Shown: piece by piece, positions 29,816 to 43,158 of the stretch
How the letters are laid out: the number at the start of each line of letters is the position of its first letter
Position numbering within the stretch: the stretch's first letter is position 1
Source of the DNA: Rhizobium sp. Q54
Lineage (GTDB): Bacteria > Pseudomonadota > Alphaproteobacteria > ATCC43930 > CGMCC-115725
Assembly: GCA_945861155.1 (NCBI GenBank)
Contig: CAMATN010000001.1
Coordinates: 25,155 to 89,154 of the forward strand
Direction of reading: 5' to 3'
Length of the DNA: 64,000 nucleotides
Program-made: the position numbers and the translations under genes
The notes under the pieces: generated by a model
The model's input: the letters and a program-made list of their open reading frames with translations, nothing else
Databases searched by the model: none
What the model was told of the DNA's origin: nothing

Positions 29816-31021
29816 TTAAATAACGCCGCCGGCGTTGAGTTCGGCGATCTCTCCGGCTGAAAGCCCCAGCCAGCCGCCGTAGATTTGGGCGTTGTGCTGG
29901 CCGAGCTTCGGGCTCGGGGTTGTCTCGACCTTGTCCGCGCCGTGATAGCGCAGCGGCGAATTCGGCACGACCAGGCGGCCGATCTCGTCGTGCTCGATCC
30001 ATTCGAGCATGCCGCGCTCGTGCATGTGCGGATCGTGCATGACTTCGCCTACGTCGCGCACCGGCGCCAGAGGAATGCGGTGGCGCTTGGCGATCGCGAA
30101 TATTTCCATCTTGCCGAGGGTGCGGGTCCAGTCGGCGATCGCCCCGTCGGCCGCCTCACGGTGCCTGACCCGGGCGGCGTTGTCGGCGAAGCGCGGGTCG
30201 TCGCGCAATTCCTCGCGGCCCATCGCCTTCAACAGGCTGTGCCAATGCTCCTCGACCGCGAGGTTCATCGCGACATAGCCGTCATTGGTCGGATAGACGT
30301 TGATCGGCACGCGGCCGTGGCTGGAATTGCCGGTGCGCGGCGGCACCTCGCCGGTCTGCCAATAGGCTTCGAGCTGCGAGGTCAGGGTCGCGTAGGCGGC
30401 CTCCTGCATCGCCACCTCGACGAGGCGGCCCTTGCCGGTGTGCTCGCGCTCGAAGAGGGCGGTGATCGTCGCGGCATAAAGGTGGATGCCGGAGAGGAAA
30501 TCGACGACCGCCGGCCCGGCCTTGAGCGGCGGCTCGTCGGGGAGGCCAGTGACGCTGATCAGTCCCGACACCGCCTGGATCGTCAGATCCATCGCCAGAT
30601 TGTCGCGGTCGGGACCCGACAGGCCGTAGCCGGTGCCCGACGCGTAGACGAGGCGCGGGTTGATCCGGCTCACGACGCTCCAACCGACGCCAAGCCGGTC
30701 CATGACGCCGGGAGCGAAGTTTTCGAGCAGCACATCGGCCTTCGCGACCATCCGGAACAAGAGGTCGCGCCCGCGCTCGTGTTTCAGGTTGAGGGTGATC
30801 GCGCGCTTGTTGCCGTTGAGCATCGCGATCGGGAACGTCGTGCTTTTGCCGGCGGGCGCGCGCCGGCGCAGCGGTTCGCCCAGGGGCGGCTCGATCTTGA
30901 TCACGTCGGCGCCGGCCTTGGCCATCAGCATCGTCGCGTACGGCCCCTGATAGACCTGGCCGAAATCGAGCACGGTGATGCCGGCCAGCGGCCGGTTGGC
31001 GCGAGGCTCGCCCATTGACAT
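29816..31021 (-). CDS. CaiB/BaiF family CoA-transferase (class III)
   Basis: LAGITVLDFGQVYQGPYATMLMAKAGADVIKIEPPLGEPLR; LNGNKRAITLNLKHERGRDLLFRMVAKADVLLENFAPGVMDRLG. Confidence 0.95.
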   Translation of the reverse strand: MSMGEPRANRPLAGITVLDFGQVYQGPYATMLMAKAGADVIKIEPPLGEPLRRRAPAGKSTTFPIAMLNGNKRAITLNLKHERGRDLLFRMVAKADVLLENFAPGVMDRLGVGWSVVSRINPRLVYASGTGYGLSGPDRDNLAMDLTIQAVSGLISVTGLPDEPPLKAGPAVVDFLSGIHLYAATITALFEREHTGKGRLVEVAMQEAAYATLTSQLEAYWQTGEVPPRTGNSSHGRVPINVYPTNDGYVAMNLAVEEHWHSLLKAMGREELRDDPRFADNAARVRHREAADGAIADWTRTLGKMEIFAIAKRHRIPLAPVRDVGEVMHDPHMHERGMLEWIEHDEIGRLVVPNSPLRYHGADKVETTPSPKLGQHNAQIYGGWLGLSAGEIAELNAGGVI

Positions 31022-31028
31022 TGCCGGG

Positions 31029-31826
31029 CTACCGCCCCTTGAAGGGACGCGGCGGGCGCTTTTCGGCGAAGGCGCTCGCCGCCTCGTGGAAATCCTCGGT
31101 CAGATAGAGCGCGAACGGCGCGGCGATGAACTGCGCCTCGCGGGTGATGCGCTCCAAGTACCATCGGCGCGTGCGCACGGTGGTTCGGACGCTCAACGGC
31201 GGGTTCTTGGCCACCTGCAAGGCCAGTTCCCGCGCTACTTCCAGATGCTGTCCGGCGGGGGCGACCCGGTTGAAGATGCCCGCGGCAAGCCCTTCCTCGG
31301 CCGTGAAAAACCGCCCCGTCAGGGCGATCTCCTCGCCGAAGGCGGCGGCGTTGCGGTAGTGGAACAAGGCCCAGTAGCGTGAGGCGCCGAGCCCGCGCGA
31401 GGTTTCGGTCAGCTGAAACCGCGTACCGGCCTCGGCGACGATCAGGTCGCATTCGAGAGTGAGGCCAAGCGCCAAGCCGAGCACATAACCGTGAACCGCC
31501 GCGATGACCGGCTTCCAATTGACCGCTCGGGTCAACAGATCGGCCGAATTGCTTCCCCGGCCCTGTGGCCCGCCGAGCCTCTTGAATTCTTCCGGGGTGC
31601 GCAACTGGCGCTGCCGAACATCCGCTCCGCTCGAAAACGCGCGGCCGCGACCGTTGAGGATCGCGACGTCGGCGTCGGGATCGAGGTCGAACCGGTGCAG
31701 CGCCTCGTCGAGCTGGCGCACGACCTCGTCGCTGACCGCGTTCAGCTTGTCCGGCCGGTTGATCGTGATCGTCGCGATCCGGTCGGCGCAGGCATATTCA
31801 ACGAAGTTTGGCTCGTCCGTGTCCAC
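31029..31826 (-). CDS. Enoyl-CoA hydratase/isomerase family protein
   Basis: IATITINRPDKLNAVSDEVV, GRGRAFSSGADVRQR, AAVHGYVLGLALGLTLECDLIVAEAG. Confidence 0.93.
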   Translation of the reverse strand: MDTDEPNFVEYACADRIATITINRPDKLNAVSDEVVRQLDEALHRFDLDPDADVAILNGRGRAFSSGADVRQRQLRTPEEFKRLGGPQGRGSNSADLLTRAVNWKPVIAAVHGYVLGLALGLTLECDLIVAEAGTRFQLTETSRGLGASRYWALFHYRNAAAFGEEIALTGRFFTAEEGLAAGIFNRVAPAGQHLEVARELALQVAKNPPLSVRTTVRTRRWYLERITREAQFIAAPFALYLTEDFHEAASAFAEKRPPRPFKGR

Positions 31827-31842
31827 AATTCCCTCCCGCGCG

Positions 31843-31900
31843 GCTGCCCCCCACCCTACCCTCGCCCGCCTGCGGGGAAAGGTAGGGTGGGGGTGGCAGC
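31843..31900. repeat. Palindromic element (family A variant)
   Basis: GCTGCCCCCCACCCTACCCT...AAAGGTAGGGTGGGGGTGGCAGC inverted repeat. Confidence 0.85.
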
Positions 31901-31955
31901 TTGCGGGGGGAGGGAGGGGCTGTCAACGGCGGCCCATATCGCGGTGGCGTCCTCG

Positions 31956-32033
31956 TCAGTAGACGAAAAGCCAAAGCAGTAGGATGATAGGGATCGGGAT
32001 GCCGAGCATCCACAGCATGATACCTTTGCCCAT
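31956..32033 (-). CDS. 25-aa single-TM microprotein MGKGIMLWMLGIPIPIILLLWLFVY
   Basis: ATG to TGA read on the minus strand; RBS AGGAG (CCAGGAGATTAAACG-ATG) upstream; not in the supplied ORF track. Confidence 0.7.
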   Translation of the reverse strand: MGKGIMLWMLGIPIPIILLLWLFVY

Positions 32034-32076
32034 CGTTTAATCTCCTGGTTTGTCGCAAGCGAAATCGATGATCGAG

Positions 32077-32262
32077 CTATTTCTTGCCGATGATCTCGCG
32101 CACGGCGTCCTTGGCGTGGCCAATTCCGCTGCGCACATGGCCTTCGACTTGTTCGGCCTTGCCTTCGGCCTCGGTCTCGCGATCACCGGTGATCTTGCCG
32201 ACCGTTTCCTTGATCTTGCCGGTCACCTTGCGGAGACCACCCTCGATGCGTTGCTTGTCCAT
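32077..32262 (-). CDS. CsbD family stress-response protein
   Basis: MDKQRIEGGLRKVTGKIKETVGKITGDRETEAEGKAEQVEGHVRSGIGHAKDAVREIIGKK. Confidence 0.93.
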   Translation of the reverse strand: MDKQRIEGGLRKVTGKIKETVGKITGDRETEAEGKAEQVEGHVRSGIGHAKDAVREIIGKK

Positions 32263-32370
32263 AAACACCTCGCCGGTTTTACCTCGCTTAGAACAGGCGG
32301 CAGGGCAAAGCGGTTCCGGGAAGGCGGCTCGCATCGTACGACTCCGCCCAGTTGCGTCGCGCGTTATCGG

Positions 32371-33297
32371 CTATTTGACTTCAATCAGTTCGATCGCCTC
32401 GCGGCTTGGGCCCTCGATCATCACCACTTGGGTATCGCCGAGCCGGTAGGGCCCCGCGTGAAAGGCGACGCCCTCGCTCTTCAACTTGTCGATCCAGGCC
32501 CCGAGATCGGTGACGCTGAGCCCGATATGGTCCTGCATTTGGCCGCGGCTGTCGGCCAAGGGCGCCGCGCCCTGGTTGGCGTACCAGGTCAGCACCACGT
32601 CGCCGAACTCGACGCCGGCGCGCGGCGAGCGGAACATCCCCTCGCGGTTGAGCGCCGGCCAGGTGCGGTCGGCGCCGCGCTCGACCCGGCAATTGGCCTC
32701 GCTCAGCTCGGTATCGGGGAAACCGGCGCGCACCGGCGCGTTGAGGTGCGTCTTGTACCAAAGGAGCGCGCAGAACGGCTGCTCGTGCCACATATGCACA
32801 TGGTTGAAGCGCTCCTGCGGGTAGTCGCCGGCGATTTCGAACAGCGCGTCCTCGGGGCCGCCCGACATATAGGCGAAACCGCCCTGGCGGGTCGGCTCCA
32901 CTTTTTTTGCCTTGGCTTCGGCAATCTGAGCCCGGGTTAGCCCGAGGGTGCTGCCGACGCTCGGCCAGGTGTCGCTGCTGATCAGCACCGAGCCGCCTTC
33001 GTCGGTCGTGTACAGCGGACGCATGTTGACCTCGGGCCGATCCTTGAAGCTCTGGACGCTCGCTTGGGAATCGACCACGTGCCAACCGAAATGCCAGATC
33101 GCGCTTGGCGGCTCGCTCGGCGGCGGGCTGTCCACCTTGTCGAACAGGATCATGACGTTGTTCGGCGAGAGAAGGGCCTTGTGCCCGCCCCAGCTGCCCT
33201 TCGTCGTGCTGGGAAATTGCCTGACATAAAAATCGATCGCGGCGTCGGGATCGACCGAGTTCAGGTGGATGTGGTGAAAGCCGGGGGTCGGCAACAT
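32371..33297 (-). CDS. VOC (glyoxalase/dioxygenase-like) protein
   Basis: FHHIHLNSVDPDAAIDFYVRQFP; MWHEQPFCALLWYKTHL; second VOC-like half ending VVMIEGPSREAIELIEVK. Confidence 0.85.
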   Translation of the reverse strand: MLPTPGFHHIHLNSVDPDAAIDFYVRQFPSTTKGSWGGHKALLSPNNVMILFDKVDSPPPSEPPSAIWHFGWHVVDSQASVQSFKDRPEVNMRPLYTTDEGGSVLISSDTWPSVGSTLGLTRAQIAEAKAKKVEPTRQGGFAYMSGGPEDALFEIAGDYPQERFNHVHMWHEQPFCALLWYKTHLNAPVRAGFPDTELSEANCRVERGADRTWPALNREGMFRSPRAGVEFGDVVLTWYANQGAAPLADSRGQMQDHIGLSVTDLGAWIDKLKSEGVAFHAGPYRLGDTQVVMIEGPSREAIELIEVK

Positions 33298-33359
33298 CGG
33301 TGGGTCTCCTCCAGGGTTTTGCCTACTATGCCCCGGCCCGCAGGCGCTTCACAGTCGTT

Positions 33360-34937
33360 CTATCGGCCGTTCCATGGCGAAAGTTTCGGCCCGGCATCGG
33401 CCGGTGGGAGCGGGCTGAAATTGAGCGGCGCGTCGCTTTCGATGCGCTCGCGGCTCGGCAGTTGCGCGGCGTTCCAGCCGCCGCCAAGCGCCTGGATCAG
33501 CGCGACCGCGGCCGACAGCCGGCTTTGCCGCACGCTGAGCGCCGCCTCGGCATTGCCGAGCGCCGCCGTCTGGGCGACGACGACATTGGTAAAAGCGACG
33601 GTGCCGGCGCGATACTGATTGAAGATGATGCGCTCGGCCTCGCGCGACGACGCCACCGCGCGGTCCTGCGCCGCCGCCTGCTCGGCCAGGATGCGCAGCG
33701 CGGCGAGTTGGTCCTCGACCTGCTGGAACCCGGTCAGCACGTTCTGGCGATAGCCGGCGACCGTTGCGTCGAACGCGGCGCGCGCCTGATCGACCTGGGC
33801 GTGACGGGCGCCGGCATCGAAGACGGTCTGGGAGAGGGTCGAGCCGAACGACCACAGCCGGCTCGACGCCGACAGCAGCCTGGCCAGTGTCGCCGCCATC
33901 ACGCCGGCATCGGCCGATAAAGCGACATCGGGGAAAAACGCCGTTTCGGCGACCCCGATCGTGGCGTTGGCGGCTGCCATCCGGCGCTCCGCCGCGGCGA
34001 TGTCCGGGCGCCGCTCCAGCAGGGTAGAGGGCAGCCCCGCGGGGATGTCGGGCAGGGGCGGCACGGTGGAGGCGGGCGCGATGGTCAGCTCGGCCGGAGC
34101 CTTGCCGATCAGCACGGCGATCGCGTGTTCGAGTTGGGCGCGCGACACGCCGACCGCGATGGCGCGGGCCTGCGTGCTGTCGAGCTGGGTGCGGGCCTGC
34201 GCCACGTCGGACGCCGCGGCGATGCCGGCATTGTACTGGTTCTGGCTGATGCGCAGCGACTCGCCATAGGCCTTGACCGCGGAGTCGAGCAGCCGCTTCA
34301 GCTCATCGGCGACGCGCAGCTGCAGGTAGGCGCCGGCGAGCTGGCCCTGCGCCGCGAGCCGCGCCCCGGCCAAATCGCCGGTGCTGGCTTGCGCGCTGGC
34401 GACATCGCTCTCGACGGTGCGCCGCACCCGGCCCCAGAGGTCCGGGACCCAGCTCGCAGATCCGGTAACGCTGAACGAATTGGCGATCGAACCGGAGCCG
34501 GGCGAGCGCGAGCGCTGGGCCGTTGCATTGACCTGCGCGGTCGGGAAAAACCCGGCGCGGGACTGCGCGACGATCGCCTCGGCCTGGCGGAACGCAGCCT
34601 CGGCGGCTTTAAGGTTCTGGTTCGAGATTTCGATCTGGCGCGCGAGGCCGTCGAGGACCGGATCGCGGAACACCGACCACCACGCGCCGCGGTCGATCGC
34701 GTCGGCCGGCCGCGCTTTCCGCCAGCCGGCTTCCTCCTTGTACGCGGCCGGGACCGCGACCTCCGGGCGCCGATAGTCCGGCCCAACCGTGCAGGCCGAA
34801 ATGAAGAACAACATTGTCATCCCGGCGAAAGCCGGGATCCATCGTTCGGCGCCCGGGACCTTGGCGGGGATGGGTCCCGGCCTTCGCCGGGATGACAGCC
34901 AAAAATGGCGCAGCGTTCGGGTCATCCCGGTGCTCAT
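33360..34937 (-). CDS. NodT/OprM-type efflux outer-membrane lipoprotein; 81-bp palindromic element inside the signal-peptide region
   Basis: ISACTVGPDYRRPEVAVPAAY; tandem OEP domains; ATGA overlap with the recG stop supports the 34937 start. Confidence 0.9.
   Translation of the reverse strand: MSTGMTRTLRHFWLSSRRRPGPIPAKVPGAERWIPAFAGMTMLFFISACTVGPDYRRPEVAVPAAYKEEAGWRKARPADAIDRGAWWSVFRDPVLDGLARQIEISNQNLKAAEAAFRQAEAIVAQSRAGFFPTAQVNATAQRSRSPGSGSIANSFSVTGSASWVPDLWGRVRRTVESDVASAQASTGDLAGARLAAQGQLAGAYLQLRVADELKRLLDSAVKAYGESLRISQNQYNAGIAAASDVAQARTQLDSTQARAIAVGVSRAQLEHAIAVLIGKAPAELTIAPASTVPPLPDIPAGLPSTLLERRPDIAAAERRMAAANATIGVAETAFFPDVALSADAGVMAATLARLLSASSRLWSFGSTLSQTVFDAGARHAQVDQARAAFDATVAGYRQNVLTGFQQVEDQLAALRILAEQAAAQDRAVASSREAERIIFNQYRAGTVAFTNVVVAQTAALGNAEAALSVRQSRLSAAVALIQALGGGWNAAQLPSRERIESDAPLNFSPLPPADAGPKLSPWNGR
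34816..34896. repeat. Palindromic element (family B), 81 bp, in-frame within the NodT-like gene
   Basis: GTCATCCCGGCGAAAGCCGGGATCC...GGGTCCCGGCCTTCGCCGGGATGAC. Confidence 0.92.
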
Positions 34938-37039
34938 CCGGCGCGCAGGTATTGCACCGCTTCGTCGCGGCGGAACAGGTACAGCAACAGGCGCAGCGCC
35001 TCGCCGCGCGGGCTCGTCAGTTGCGGATCGCGCTCCAGGATCAGGCGGGCATCGTCATGCGCGACCGCGACCAGTCCCTCGTGCTGCGCCAGATCGGCCA
35101 GACGCAGCGCCGGCAACCCGCTCTGCCGCGTGCCGAGCGCCTCGCCGCCGCCACGCAGCCGCAGATCCTCCTCGGCGATGCGGAACCCGTCCTCGGTTTC
35201 GCGCAGAATCGCCAGACGTTGGCGCGCGATGTCGCCAAGCGGCGACTGGTACAGCAGCAGGCAGGTCGATTGCCGGTCGCCGCGGCCGATGCGGCCGCGC
35301 AGCTGGTGCAATTGCGCCAGACCGAAGCGCTCGGCATGCTCGATGACCATGACCGTCGCCGCCGGCACGTCGATGCCGACCTCGATCACCGTCGTCGCGA
35401 CCAGCAGATCGACCGAGCCCCCGGCAAACTGCGCCATCGCGCGATCCTTGTCGGCGCCCTTCATCCGGCCATGCACGAGCCCGACCCGTCCCGGCAGCAT
35501 CTCGGAGAGCGCACGGTAGCGTTCCTCGGCGGCGGCGATGTCGGTGGTCTCCGACTCTTCGACCATCGGGCAGACCCAGAACAGTTTTGCCTCGTTGGAG
35601 CCGCCATTTCGGGCGAGCGCGCGCGCCACCGCCCCCGAAACCTCGTCAAAGCGATCGAGCGGCACCGCCCTGGTATCGACCGGTCGGCGCCCCGGCGGCT
35701 TTTCAACCAGGCGCGAGACGTCGAGATCGCCATAGGCGGTCATCATCAGCGTGCGCGGGATCGGGGTCGCGCTCATCAGCAGCGTGTCGCAATCCTGGCC
35801 CTTGGCCGTCAAGGCCAGCCGCTGCTCGACCCCGAAGCGATGCTGCTCGTCGATGACCGCGAGGCCGAGGTCGCGGAACGCAACATCCGGCTGCACCAGC
35901 GCGTGCGTGCCCACGACAACCGGGGTCAGCCCCGAGGCGAGGCTCGCCAGCATCGAATCGCGCGCGCGCCCCTTCTCGCGGCCGGTCAACAGGCCGATTT
36001 CGACCCCGGCCGGCGCGGCCAGGCGTTGCAGCACCTGGTGGTGCTGTCGCGCCAGCATTTCGGTCGGCGCCAGCAGCGCCGCCTGGGCGCCGCTCTCGAC
36101 CGCGATCAGCATCGCGACCAGCGCGACCACGGTCTTGCCGCTGCCGACATCGCCCTGCAACAGCCGCATCATCCGGCGCGGCGCCATCATGTCGCCGGCA
36201 ATCTCGGCGACCGCCTGGCGCTGGCTGCCGGTCAGCGCGAAGCCGAACTCAGCCTCCGCCCGGCTCTGCAACGCGCCGGTGCCGGCGAGGATGCGGCCGC
36301 GACGGCTGCGGCGGCGGGCGCGCACCAGCGCCACCGCGAGCTGGCTCGCCAGGATCTCGTCATAGGCCAGGCGCTCGCGCGCCGGGCTCGCGGGCGCCAG
36401 ATCGGCCTCGCTCTGGGGCGCGTGTGCGGCGGCGAGCGCCTCTCCCCATCCCGGCCAGCGCCGGCGCGCCCGCCATGCCGGGTCGAGCCATTCCGGGACC
36501 TCCGGCGCTCGCCCCAGCGCCGCCGCGACGGCCTTCGCCACGATGCGCGAGGAAAGCCCCGCGGTCAGCGGATAGACCGGCTCGATCGCCCGGACCTGGT
36601 CGGCCAGGTCGGGTGCGACGACGTGGTCGGGGTGGGCCATCTGCGGCGCCCCGCCGTAATACTCGACCCGGCCGCTGATGATCCGCTCGGCGCCGATCGG
36701 CAGCAGCCGCAACAGCTGCTCGCCCTTGACGTTGAAATAGACGAGGGTCAGCGTGCCGGTGCCGTCGCCGCACACGACGCGCGACGGGCGACGGCCAAAG
36801 CCGGGCTGGTGGCGCTCGACGGTGGCCTTGACGGTGACGATCGCATCGGGCCAGTCGCGCGGGTTGAGCGCACCGATCGGCGGCGCCGCGCGGCGGTCGA
36901 CGAGCCCCGCCGGCAGGTGCCACAACAGATCGACAACGAGCGGGCCGGCGGCTCGCTCGATCAACCGGCCGAGCTGCGGCCCGATGCCGGGCAGCACCGT
37001 CGCCGGCGCGAACAGCCTGTCGAGGAGAGCGGGACGCAT
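34934..37039 (-). CDS. recG: ATP-dependent DNA helicase RecG
   Basis: RLLQGDVGSGKTVVALVAML, VVGTHAL, VIDEQHRFGVEQR, LMSATPIPRTL, LRGRIGRGDRQSTCLLLY. Confidence 0.97.
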   Translation of the reverse strand: MRPALLDRLFAPATVLPGIGPQLGRLIERAAGPLVVDLLWHLPAGLVDRRAAPPIGALNPRDWPDAIVTVKATVERHQPGFGRRPSRVVCGDGTGTLTLVYFNVKGEQLLRLLPIGAERIISGRVEYYGGAPQMAHPDHVVAPDLADQVRAIEPVYPLTAGLSSRIVAKAVAAALGRAPEVPEWLDPAWRARRRWPGWGEALAAAHAPQSEADLAPASPARERLAYDEILASQLAVALVRARRRSRRGRILAGTGALQSRAEAEFGFALTGSQRQAVAEIAGDMMAPRRMMRLLQGDVGSGKTVVALVAMLIAVESGAQAALLAPTEMLARQHHQVLQRLAAPAGVEIGLLTGREKGRARDSMLASLASGLTPVVVGTHALVQPDVAFRDLGLAVIDEQHRFGVEQRLALTAKGQDCDTLLMSATPIPRTLMMTAYGDLDVSRLVEKPPGRRPVDTRAVPLDRFDEVSGAVARALARNGGSNEAKLFWVCPMVEESETTDIAAAEERYRALSEMLPGRVGLVHGRMKGADKDRAMAQFAGGSVDLLVATTVIEVGIDVPAATVMVIEHAERFGLAQLHQLRGRIGRGDRQSTCLLLYQSPLGDIARQRLAILRETEDGFRIAEEDLRLRGGGEALGTRQSGLPALRLADLAQHEGLVAVAHDDARLILERDPQLTSPRGEALRLLLYLFRRDEAVQYLRAG

Positions 37040-37109
37040 GGCGCTAGGGCGTGATTTGCAGACGATGGCGGCTGACGGGCCGGCTCAGCATGGCTATATC
37101 CGTGTAGCC

Positions 37110-37405
37110 ATGCCAGCCTCACCACCAGCCTCACCGATAGAAACCCCGACCGATATTCGCCGCAAGCGCATGCTGTTCCGCTCGTGGCACCGCGGCACCC
37201 GCGAGGCCGATCTGATCCTCGGTTCGTTCGCCGAGGCGTACCTCGCCGGGTTCGACGATAGGGGGCTCGACGATTACGAAAAGCTGCTCGCCTGCCCCGA
37301 TGCCGATCTGTTCGACTGGATCACCCGCCGCACCGCGCCGCCGCCCGAATACGACACCGACGTGACCCGGCTGCTGCTCGCGTTCCGCTACCGGCCGCGC
37401 GCGAC

Positions 37406-37409
<4 letters not shown>
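37110..37409 (+). CDS. sdhE: Succinate dehydrogenase assembly factor SdhE (DUF339)
   Basis: IRRKRMLFRSWHRGTREADLILGSFAEAYL...LLACPDADLFDWITRR. Confidence 0.93.
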
Positions 37410-41152
<3,743 letters not shown>

Positions 41153-41169
41153 CCCGGCACGAGACTAGT

Positions 41170-41385
41170 CTAGCGCTCGTCGCCTTCGGCGGCGTCTTCC
41201 GGCGTCTCGTCGGTGGGGATGCTGTAATTGCCCTTGAGCCAGCGGCCAAGATCGATATTGGCGCAGCGCGCCGAGCAGAACGAGTTGTGCCGCGCGGTCG
41301 CCGGCTTGCCGCAGACCGGGCAGCGGCGCCCCCCGGTCTGCGTCGGGCCGGTCGGCATCGGGATCACGGGGTCGGATTTTGCCAT
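41170..41385 (-). CDS. yacG: DNA gyrase inhibitor YacG (zinc ribbon)
   Basis: CPVCGKPATARHNSFCSARCANIDLGRWLKGNYSIP. Confidence 0.95.
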   Translation of the reverse strand: MAKSDPVIPMPTGPTQTGGRRCPVCGKPATARHNSFCSARCANIDLGRWLKGNYSIPTDETPEDAAEGDER

Positions 41386-41400
41386 GCCCTCGATATCGTC

Positions 41401-42579
41401 TCACCGCGCGACAATGTCAAAAGCGTCGGCATCGTGGCCGGGAGCGACATCGATCATAACCGAGCGGCCAAGCCGGGCTTCAAGCGCCCGCAGCCCCTTT
41501 GCCGCCGATCCGCGCAGCGCCGCGGCGATCCCGGGCGAGACGACGAGCCGCCAATTCGCGGCCGGGCGGGCGCGGGCTTCGCGATAGAGCGCGCGCAACG
41601 CGTCAAAGGCCAGGGCGGTAGCGCTTTTTCGCATGCCAGAGGGTTCGAGCATCGCGTCGCCAAGCGGCCGGCCGCGGCGCGGGCGCACGATCTCCAGATG
41701 GCCGAGCCGGGTCCAGCCGAGCACCAGCGGCACTGCCGGGTCGCCGGCGATAGCAGTGGCAACGGCCTGGCGCACCCGCTCACGCGGACCCCGGCCATCG
41801 AGCGCGGCAAAATCGATGACGATCCCGCCCCCGAGCTGACGCAGCCGCAACTGCCGCGCGATCACGGTCGCGGCGGCGAGGTTGACGGCCAGAGCCGCGC
41901 GCCCGGCCGATCCGCTGTCCGGGGTTCCGGTATCGACATCGATCAGCAGCGCGGCGCGGCAGTCCTCGAAATGGATCGCACCGCCGCCGGGGAGCGCCAG
42001 GGTCGGCGCCAACGCCGACTCGAACAGCGTATCGAGATCGATCGGCCAGTCAGCGGCGGCGCGGTGGGCGATCTCGCCCGCCGGAAAGGCGTCGCGCAAT
42101 TCGCGCAGCACGGCGGCATCGTCGGCGAGCACCCGCTCCGGCACACCCGGCAGACGCAGCGCAAGCGCAGCCGCGAAGCCCGGTGCGGGATCGAGCTGGG
42201 CCGGCGGATCGAGGCCAGCCGCACGCTCCGCAATGTCGACGGCATCGGCCTCGCCGCGGAGGCTGAGTTGGGTCGACAGCCGCGCGCCCTTGCCGCGCTG
42301 CGCCTCGCGGCTCACCCGCACCATGACACGGGCGCCCTCGTCGAGGCGCGGAGCGTCCGCGCCGCGCGGTCGTAGCGGCAGAAACCCCGGCCGCTCCTCG
42401 CCGATATCGACGAGTGTCGCATCGAGCCCGGCGACCCGGCGGACGACCCGGCCGAGATGGAGGCTGCCGACCGGGCATGTATCGCCGCGCTCGACGTAAA
42501 GCTCGACGGCGACCCCGTCCTCCAGCCACGCGGCGCGCCACTCGCCGGGGCCGACGCCGATCAGCAGCTCGCTTGCCAC
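41401..42579 (-). CDS. Ribonuclease E/G family protein; likely GTG start
   Basis: LHLGRVVRRVAGLDATLVDIGEERPGFLPL; GGGIVIDFAALDGRGPRERV; starts inside the maf 3' end. Confidence 0.9.
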   Translation of the reverse strand: MASELLIGVGPGEWRAAWLEDGVAVELYVERGDTCPVGSLHLGRVVRRVAGLDATLVDIGEERPGFLPLRPRGADAPRLDEGARVMVRVSREAQRGKGARLSTQLSLRGEADAVDIAERAAGLDPPAQLDPAPGFAAALALRLPGVPERVLADDAAVLRELRDAFPAGEIAHRAAADWPIDLDTLFESALAPTLALPGGGAIHFEDCRAALLIDVDTGTPDSGSAGRAALAVNLAAATVIARQLRLRQLGGGIVIDFAALDGRGPRERVRQAVATAIAGDPAVPLVLGWTRLGHLEIVRPRRGRPLGDAMLEPSGMRKSATALAFDALRALYREARARPAANWRLVVSPGIAAALRGSAAKGLRALEARLGRSVMIDVAPGHDADAFDIVAR

Positions 42580-43151
42580 CGAAACCGGTAGCCGCGGCCG
42601 GCGAGCAGCTGCGCCGTCTCGAACAGCGGCAGGCCGACGACATTGGTGTAGGAGCCGGCGATCCACGGAATGAGCGCGGCAGCCCCGCCCTGGATCGCAT
42701 AGCCGCCGGCCTTGCCGCGCCACTCGCCGCTCGCGAGATAGGCGTCGAGCTCGCTGTCGCTGAGGCGCTTGAAGGCGACTTGGCTGACCACCCGACGGAT
42801 CGTGATCTCCCCTTCCGGCGTGATCACCGCGATCCCGCCATAGACGCGGTGGCGGCGGCCGGACAGCAGCGTCAGGCAGGACCGCGCCGTGGCCTGATCC
42901 TCGGGCTTGGGCAGGATGCGGCGGCCGCAGGCGACCACCGTGTCGGCGGCGAGGATGTAGGCGCCGGGATGGCGCGACTGGACCACGCGAGCCTTCGCTT
43001 CGGCGAGCCGAACGACATGGCCCGGCGGCAATTCGTCGCGAGCCGGAGTCTCGTCGATATCGGCCGGATCAACCCGGTCGGGGACGATGCCGATCTGGCG
43101 CAGCAGGTCGAGCCGGCGGGGCGACGCGGAGGCCAGCACCAGAATCTGCAT
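42561..43151 (-). CDS. Maf-like nucleotide pyrophosphatase
   Basis: LVLASASPRRLDLLRQIG, ILAADTVVACGRRILPKPED, GGAAALIPWIAGSYTNVVGLPLFET. Confidence 0.95.
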   Translation of the reverse strand: MQILVLASASPRRLDLLRQIGIVPDRVDPADIDETPARDELPPGHVVRLAEAKARVVQSRHPGAYILAADTVVACGRRILPKPEDQATARSCLTLLSGRRHRVYGGIAVITPEGEITIRRVVSQVAFKRLSDSELDAYLASGEWRGKAGGYAIQGGAAALIPWIAGSYTNVVGLPLFETAQLLAGRGYRFRWQASC

Positions 43152-43158
43152 CGCTCGC

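Noticed and set aside
34814-37054. 746-aa plus-strand ORF opposite recG and 838-aa minus-strand ORF (38606..41122) opposite mfd
   Set aside because: Same high-GC antisense artefact; the genuine genes are clear on the other strand.
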